A stretch of DNA of 11,415 nt, taken from contig JANRJB010000016.1 of assembly GCA_033764265.1 (NCBI GenBank), positions 1 through 11,415 on the forward strand, in the 5' to 3' direction. Of this stretch, positions 7,772 to 11,415 are shown piece after piece (within the stretch, counting starts at the first letter, position 1; each line of letters begins with the position of its first letter). Source of the DNA: VGEM01 sp033764265 (GTDB lineage: Bacteria; Pseudomonadota; Alphaproteobacteria; Rhodospirillales; Rhodospirillaceae). The position numbers were made by a program, and so were the translations under genes. The notes below the pieces were generated by a model. It did no database searches, was not told the DNA's origin, and saw only the letters and a list, made by a program, of their open reading frames with translations.

Positions 7772-9766
7772 TCAGATATAGACCGGCGTGTCGGCCATCG
7801 CCGGCAACGATGCGGCCGGATCGCCCAGCGTGGTGCCGATCACGCGGCCTTCGTAGACCGCTTCCAGCACGCTGCGCGGCGCATAGGCATCGCCGATCAC
7901 GTGAAGCTCCGGCACTTGACCCTCCAGTTCACGATAGAGCCGGTCCTCGGCCCGCGGTGGGCAGACATCGACCAGTCCGGTGAGTCCTGCGATCTCCACC
8001 TCGCCGCCGCCGAGCGTGTCGGTCAAGATCAGGTTTCCATCGCGCGCCGATTTTGCACGGCGCTGCAAATGGCTGGCGACCTTGAGGTCCGCCAGGCGCT
8101 GGAGCAGTCCGAGGCGGGTGTATAGCGTCACGCGCCAGGCGAAGCCCGCCACCGGCGTGACCAGATGCACCCGCGCGCCGTGACGGGCGAGCAGCTCGGC
8201 AAGCCCATAGGCATGCCAGGTGCCGCGTTCGTCGATAATGGCGACATGATCGCCCAGGGCCTCGGGCGCGGCCAGGGCGTCGCGCGGGCCGACCGCGGCG
8301 ATGCCGTCGTAGGCGCGCACCACGTCGCGGCAGCCGGCGGCGACGATCACGCTGTCGAAGGCGCGGGCATCTGTCGGCGTGAACGGTGTGGCCAGCTTGA
8401 CCGCGACGCCGGCGGCGCGGGCGTCGCGCGCCAGATCTTCGATCAGGCGGGCGAAGCGCGCGCGGCCCGGCAGCGACGCCGCCTCGCGGAACGCGCCGCC
8501 CAGGTGATCGCCGCGCTCGAACAATGTCACCTGATGCCCGCGCCGGGCCGCGGCGACGGCGGCCTCGAGCCCGGCCGGCCCGCCGCCGACCACGGCAACG
8601 GCGCGCGGCGGGGGCGCGGGGCGCGCGCGCAGGGCGTCCCACGCCGCCTCGAACCCCGCCTCGGGATTGGCGACGCAGGTGATGCCCGAGCCCTGCTCGA
8701 CCCGGCCGATGCAGCCCTGGTTGCAGGCGATGCAGGCGCGCACCTGATCGGCGCGTCCGCCTTGCGCCTTCGCCACCAGCTCGGGGTCGGCGATGTGCGG
8801 CCGCGCCAGGCCGACCAGGTCGGCGACGCCGTCGGCCAGCAGGCCTTCGGCGGTGGCAAGGTCGTCGACGCGGCACACGGCAATGATCGGCAGGTCGGGA
8901 AACTCTTGCTTGAAGCGGGCCGGAAAGGCCTTGAACGGCGCGGTGTCGAACGACGCATCGGCGATCTGGGTGGCGAGCGAATAACCGTGCACATAGGCCG
9001 CGTGGCTGACGTTCAGAAAGGCGACGGGAAACTCCGCCCGCAGGCACGCGACGATCTCGACCATTTGGTCGGGGTCGAGGCCGTCGGGCAGGAACTCGTG
9101 CGCCGAGATGCGCAAGCCCACCGGCAGCGGCCCGGCGTGCCTTAACACTTCGGCCAGCACCTCGCGGCCGAACCTGATGCGGTTCTCGAGCGGGCCGCCG
9201 TAGCCATCGGTCCGTTGGTTGGTGGCGCGGCTGAGGAACTGGGCGATCAGATGTCCATGACCAAAGTGCAACTCGATGCCGTCGAAGCCGGCGCGAACCA
9301 TGCGCGCGGCCGCCTGGCCGAAGTGCGCCACGGCGGCTTTGATGTCGCGCGCGGTCATCGCGTGCGGCATGTGCTGGCCTTCGCCCCACGGGATCGGCGA
9401 CGCCCCCCACGACGCGGCCAGCTGATGCTCGACGCCGGCCTCGCGCCCCAGGTGCGCAAGCTGGGCGAAGATCTTCCCGCCGTGCCGCCGCACCGCCTGC
9501 ACGATCGCCTGCAGGCCGGGGATGGCGGCATCGGTATAGCCGGCGATGGTGGCGGCGCGCCCGGCGCTGGTGGGATGGATGCGGATGGCTTCCGTCACGA
9601 TCAGCCCGGCGCCGCCCCGGGCGCGGGCTTCGTGATAGCGCGCGTGGCGTTCGGTCGGCAGGTTGCCGGCGGCGAAATTGGTGGTGTGGCCCGGCACCAC
9701 CACGCGATTTTTCAGCGCCACCGGGCCGATGGCGAAGGGCGTGAACAGGCGCGGGTGGGCGGTCAT
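7772..9766 (-). CDS. Fe-S/FMN/FAD oxidoreductase, 2,4-dienoyl-CoA reductase / trimethylamine dehydrogenase type
   Basis: The 664 residues match the size and order of this multi-cofactor family. First comes an old-yellow-enzyme TIM barrel (1 to about 330), starting LFTPFAIGPVALKNRVVV and containing FDGIELHFGHGHLIAQFLS at 161-179 and RTDGYGGPLENRIRFG at 185-200. Then comes a four-cysteine cluster, Cys345, Cys348, Cys352 and Cys364 (CIACNQGC), for a 4Fe-4S centre. Last is a dinucleotide-binding domain with VVGGGPAGLEAA at 392-403 and a second half near 505-640. Relatives reduce dienoyl-CoA (FadH) or remove N-methyl groups (TMADH, dimethylglycine and N-methylproline demethylases). The barrel has His172 where many relatives carry a Tyr (HGY to HGH), which I recall from demethylase-like members but cannot verify here. 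The enzyme is cytosolic. The start lies 1 base after the FGE-like gene's stop. The reaction is undetermined. Confidence 0.93.
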   Translation of the reverse strand: MTAHPRLFTPFAIGPVALKNRVVVPGHTTNFAAGNLPTERHARYHEARARGGAGLIVTEAIRIHPTSAGRAATIAGYTDAAIPGLQAIVQAVRRHGGKIFAQLAHLGREAGVEHQLAASWGASPIPWGEGQHMPHAMTARDIKAAVAHFGQAAARMVRAGFDGIELHFGHGHLIAQFLSRATNQRTDGYGGPLENRIRFGREVLAEVLRHAGPLPVGLRISAHEFLPDGLDPDQMVEIVACLRAEFPVAFLNVSHAAYVHGYSLATQIADASFDTAPFKAFPARFKQEFPDLPIIAVCRVDDLATAEGLLADGVADLVGLARPHIADPELVAKAQGGRADQVRACIACNQGCIGRVEQGSGITCVANPEAGFEAAWDALRARPAPPPRAVAVVGGGPAGLEAAVAAARRGHQVTLFERGDHLGGAFREAASLPGRARFARLIEDLARDARAAGVAVKLATPFTPTDARAFDSVIVAAGCRDVVRAYDGIAAVGPRDALAAPEALGDHVAIIDERGTWHAYGLAELLARHGARVHLVTPVAGFAWRVTLYTRLGLLQRLADLKVASHLQRRAKSARDGNLILTDTLGGGEVEIAGLTGLVDVCPPRAEDRLYRELEGQVPELHVIGDAYAPRSVLEAVYEGRVIGTTLGDPAASLPAMADTPVYI

Positions 9767-9767
9767 C

Positions 9768-10709
9768 TCACTTCAGGTCACGCGCCAGCCGGAAACCGAC
9801 CCGCGCGGTGGTCAGCTCGGGCGGCGCCCAGTCGTGCTTGGCGGCACGCACGTACCACGGATCAGCGTGCCACGCCCCGCCGCGGATGACGCGCTCGGAA
9901 CAGTCGCCGTCCTCGCGCGCGGAGCCGTCGCCGGGCGCGCCGTCGTAGGTGCGGGCGAAACAGTCCTGCACCCATTCCCACGCGTTCCCGAAAGCATCGT
10001 GCACGCCGAACGGATTGGGCTTGAAGCGGCCGACCGGCGCGGTGTGGACGTAGCCGTCGCGGCACTGGAAGGTGGTGGCGGGATCGCGGTCGATCGTCAG
10101 GCCGTCCGCCTTGTCGAGGTCGGAGACATTGGCGTAGTCGCACGCCGGCTCGCGCGCGTCGCCCCACCAGCGCACGGTGGTGGTGCCGGCGCGCAGCAGC
10201 CATTCGAACTCTGCGTCGGTCAGCAGGCGATAGGTCTTGCCCGCCTTGCCCGACAGCCACGCGGCATAGGCGACGGCGTCGGCCCAGGCGATGCACACCA
10301 CCGGATGATCGTCGGCCTGCGCGAAGCCGGGATCGCGCCAGGAATGGTCAGGGCTGTTGATGCCCCAGGCATTGGTCTCCACATCCCACACCTTGCAGCC
10401 CTCGGGCGGCGTGTGGCCGGTGTCGGCGACGAAGCGCGCGAAGTCGCCGCGCGTGACCTCGTACTTCATGACCGCGAACGGCCGGGCGATGGTGCGGCGG
10501 TGCTGCGGTTTTTCGTTGGCGGCGTCGCGGTCGGGTGTGCCTTCGCGCGTGGTTTCCTCGGCCGTCGAGCCCATGATGAAGGAGCCGGGCGGGATCACCA
10601 CCAGCGCGGGGCAATCGGCGCAGTCCTTGAAGACCGTGCCCGGCGCGGGCGACTCGGCGGCGGCTGGCGCGGCCAAAAGAAGCATAAGCGGCGCGAGGCG
10701 GAGCAGCAT
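9768..10709 (-). CDS. Exported FGE-sulfatase (SUMF1/EgtB/PvdO) domain protein, lacking the FGE cysteine pair
   Basis: A 313-residue protein with a signal peptide (MLLRLAPLMLLLAAPAAA, residues 1-18) and no lipobox, so it is probably periplasmic. The rest is a formylglycine-generating-enzyme-type domain: CPALVVIPPGSFIMGS at 33-48, MKYEVTRGDFARFV at 81-94, RLLTDAEFEWLLRAG at 161-175, NPFGVHDAFGNAWEWVQDC at 232-250, RVIRGGAW at 273-280 and VGFRLARD at 304-311. True FGEs use two cysteines in the segment after R-G-G; here that segment reads HADPWYVRAAK with neither. It therefore should not make formylglycine. There are eight cysteines in the mature protein (30, 33, 105, 139, 190, 206, 250, 270), which could form disulfides. 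It is the first gene of the operon and has a strong site (GGGAGG) upstream. Its role is unknown. Confidence 0.9.
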   Translation of the reverse strand: MLLRLAPLMLLLAAPAAAESPAPGTVFKDCADCPALVVIPPGSFIMGSTAEETTREGTPDRDAANEKPQHRRTIARPFAVMKYEVTRGDFARFVADTGHTPPEGCKVWDVETNAWGINSPDHSWRDPGFAQADDHPVVCIAWADAVAYAAWLSGKAGKTYRLLTDAEFEWLLRAGTTTVRWWGDAREPACDYANVSDLDKADGLTIDRDPATTFQCRDGYVHTAPVGRFKPNPFGVHDAFGNAWEWVQDCFARTYDGAPGDGSAREDGDCSERVIRGGAWHADPWYVRAAKHDWAPPELTTARVGFRLARDLK

Positions 10710-10716
10710 GGATCAT

Positions 10717-10722
10717 CCTCCC
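10717..10722 (-). promoter_or_regulatory. Strong Shine-Dalgarno sequence of the operon's first gene
   Basis: GGGAGG on the complement strand lies 7 bases before the ATG at 10709. An ATG at 10716 is closer and in another frame, giving a protein without a recognisable domain, so 10709 is the start; this also gives a clean signal peptide. Confidence 0.7.
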
Positions 10723-10800
10723 AATGCCCGAACGCTAGGCGAGCATTTCAAACCGCGCCAGGGGTGAATTGGCCGCTTTCGCACGGCGATGTGAAGCACC

Positions 10801-10827
10801 CGCGCCGCGCCGGGCCTTTGCGGCGCG
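10801..10827. other. GC-rich hairpin in the divergent region upstream of msrA
   Basis: CGCGCCGC (10801-10808) pairs with GCGGCGCG (10820-10827) across an 11-base loop. An alternative stem, CCGGGC with GCCCGG, is formed by overlapping bases. It lies between the divergent starts of the six-gene operon and msrA. In DNA this rich in G+C such stems arise often by chance, so the regulatory meaning is doubtful. Confidence 0.25.
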
Positions 10828-10860
10828 CCCGGTTCGCCTTATCTGTATGGTCCTCGGATC

Positions 10861-10866
10861 AGGAGA
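10861..10866 (+). promoter_or_regulatory. Ribosome binding site of msrA
   Basis: AGGAGA lies 7 bases before the ATG at 10874. It decides this start over in-frame ATG codons further in, at residues 4 and 11. A weak promoter-like pair, TTGCGG at 10818 and TATCTG at 10840, lies upstream, but it is too poor to annotate separately. Confidence 0.7.
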
Positions 10867-10873
10867 CCCCGCC

Positions 10874-11415
10874 ATGTGGATCATGTCCCGCGCCAAGGCG
10901 GCGATGCCGCGCCGCGACGACGCACTGCCCGGCCGCGCCACGCCGATGCCGGTGCCGGCGCAGCACTTTGTCAACGGCAATCGCATGACCCCGCCGTTTC
11001 CCGCCGGCCTGGAACTCGCGATGTTCGGGCTGGGCTGTTTCTGGGGCGCCGAAAAGCTGTTCTGGAAAATCCCCGGCGTCTATTCCACCCAGGTCGGTTA
11101 CGCCGCGGGCTACACGCCCAACCCGACCTACAAGGAAGTCTGCTCCGGCCAGACCGGCCACAACGAGGTGGTGCGCGTGGTGTTCGACCCGGCCAAGGTC
11201 GGCTACGAGACGCTGCTGAAAGCGTTCTGGGAAGGCCACGACCCGACCCAGGGCATGCGCCAGGGCAACGACGTCGGCACCCAGTACCGCTCGGGCATCT
11301 ACGTGTATTCGCCCGCCCAGCGCAAAGCGGCCGAGGCCTCGAAGGCCGCCTACGAAACGGCCTTGGGCAAGGGCGGTTACGGCGCCATCACCACCGAGAT
11401 CATCGACGCGCCGGA
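10874..11415 (+). CDS. msrA: Peptide-methionine (S)-S-oxide reductase MsrA (3' truncated by window)
   Basis: The frame is open to the window edge, giving 180 residues with the C-terminus missing. The active-site motif GCFWGAEKLFW has its nucleophile at Cys55. It is followed by the family-typical YTPNPTYKEVCSGQTGHNE, FWEGHDPTQGMRQGNDVGTQYRS and ITTEII segments. MsrA reduces methionine-S-sulfoxide in proteins back to methionine, using thioredoxin, and protects against oxidative damage in the cytosol. The roughly 45-residue N-terminal extension before the domain (RAKAAMPRRDDALPGR onwards) is the form seen in Escherichia coli MsrA, whose sequence this closely resembles. The resolving cysteines near the C-terminus are outside the window. 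It is divergently transcribed from the six-gene operon, separated by 164 bases, so the two could share control. Confidence 0.96.
   Translation, partial: MWIMSRAKAAMPRRDDALPGRATPMPVPAQHFVNGNRMTPPFPAGLELAMFGLGCFWGAEKLFWKIPGVYSTQVGYAAGYTPNPTYKEVCSGQTGHNEVVRVVFDPAKVGYETLLKAFWEGHDPTQGMRQGNDVGTQYRSGIYVYSPAQRKAAEASKAAYETALGKGGYGAITTEIIDAP

Noticed and set aside
8165..9145. A 326-codon + strand open frame within the oxidoreductase gene.
   Set aside because: It is an antisense shadow with no domain and no ribosome site.
7929..9410. A 493-codon open frame on the - strand overlapping the Fe-S oxidoreductase in another frame.
   Set aside because: The translation is Arg- and Pro-rich low-complexity sequence without motifs, while the overlapping frame has all cofactor motifs.
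9768..10709. Naming the FGE-like gene as a sulfatase-activating enzyme.
   Set aside because: The active-site cysteine pair is absent and no sulfatase is encoded nearby.
10818..10845. A TTGCGG / TATCTG pair as a sigma-70 promoter for msrA.
   Set aside because: Each hexamer matches poorly and the region is GC-rich with a hairpin; it is too weak to call.
9663..10988. A 441-codon + strand open frame spanning the FGE-like gene and the start of msrA.
   Set aside because: It crosses a divergent intergenic region and overlaps two well-supported genes in wrong frames.

Overview
The window is about 11.4 kb of uniformly G+C-rich, densely packed bacterial DNA. The organism is probably a Pseudomonadota, most likely an alphaproteobacterium. 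This rests on base composition, tight gene packing, and the mix of an AmpG-like MFS carrier, a luciferase-like flavin enzyme, a DUF1838-like protein and a long-form MsrA. It is an inference from gene content, not a phylogenetic result. I see no tRNA, rRNA, CRISPR array, insertion sequence or phage gene.

Layout. The left edge holds the C-terminal part of a luciferase-like flavin-dependent oxidoreductase (+ strand). It converges, with a 4-base stop-codon overlap, on an MFS transporter (- strand). Upstream of the transporter is a 24-codon leader ORF with a much stronger Shine-Dalgarno sequence than the transporter's own; the two are joined by an ATGA overlap. A divergent intergenic region with an operator-like palindrome then leads to a 516-residue protein (+ strand) that fuses a GNAT acetyltransferase to a carbon-nitrogen hydrolase, the architecture of Bacillus YhcX.

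From about 10.7 kb back to 3.5 kb, six genes on the - strand form what looks like one operon. In transcription order they are an exported formylglycine-generating-enzyme-like protein, an Fe-S/FMN/FAD oxidoreductase of the 2,4-dienoyl-CoA reductase / trimethylamine dehydrogenase type, an SDR dehydrogenase, an acyl-CoA-dehydrogenase-like flavoprotein, a DUF1838-like protein, and a family-5 periplasmic solute-binding protein. Junctions are 1 nt, 14 nt, a 4-nt overlap, 5 nt and a 4-nt overlap. The operon ends against the GNAT-hydrolase gene, and a 16-bp perfect palindrome contains both stop codons. Divergent from the operon, the right edge holds the start of msrA.

How they may work together: the operon has the look of a catabolic unit in which a periplasmic binding protein captures a substrate and three redox enzymes process it. 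The substrate cannot be read from the sequence. Two of the enzymes lack the catalytic residues that define their textbook families: the acyl-CoA-dehydrogenase-like protein has Ala where the usual base Glu sits, and the FGE-like protein has no active-site cysteine pair. Their roles should therefore not be copied from the family names. The binding protein has no permease or ATPase gene within the window.
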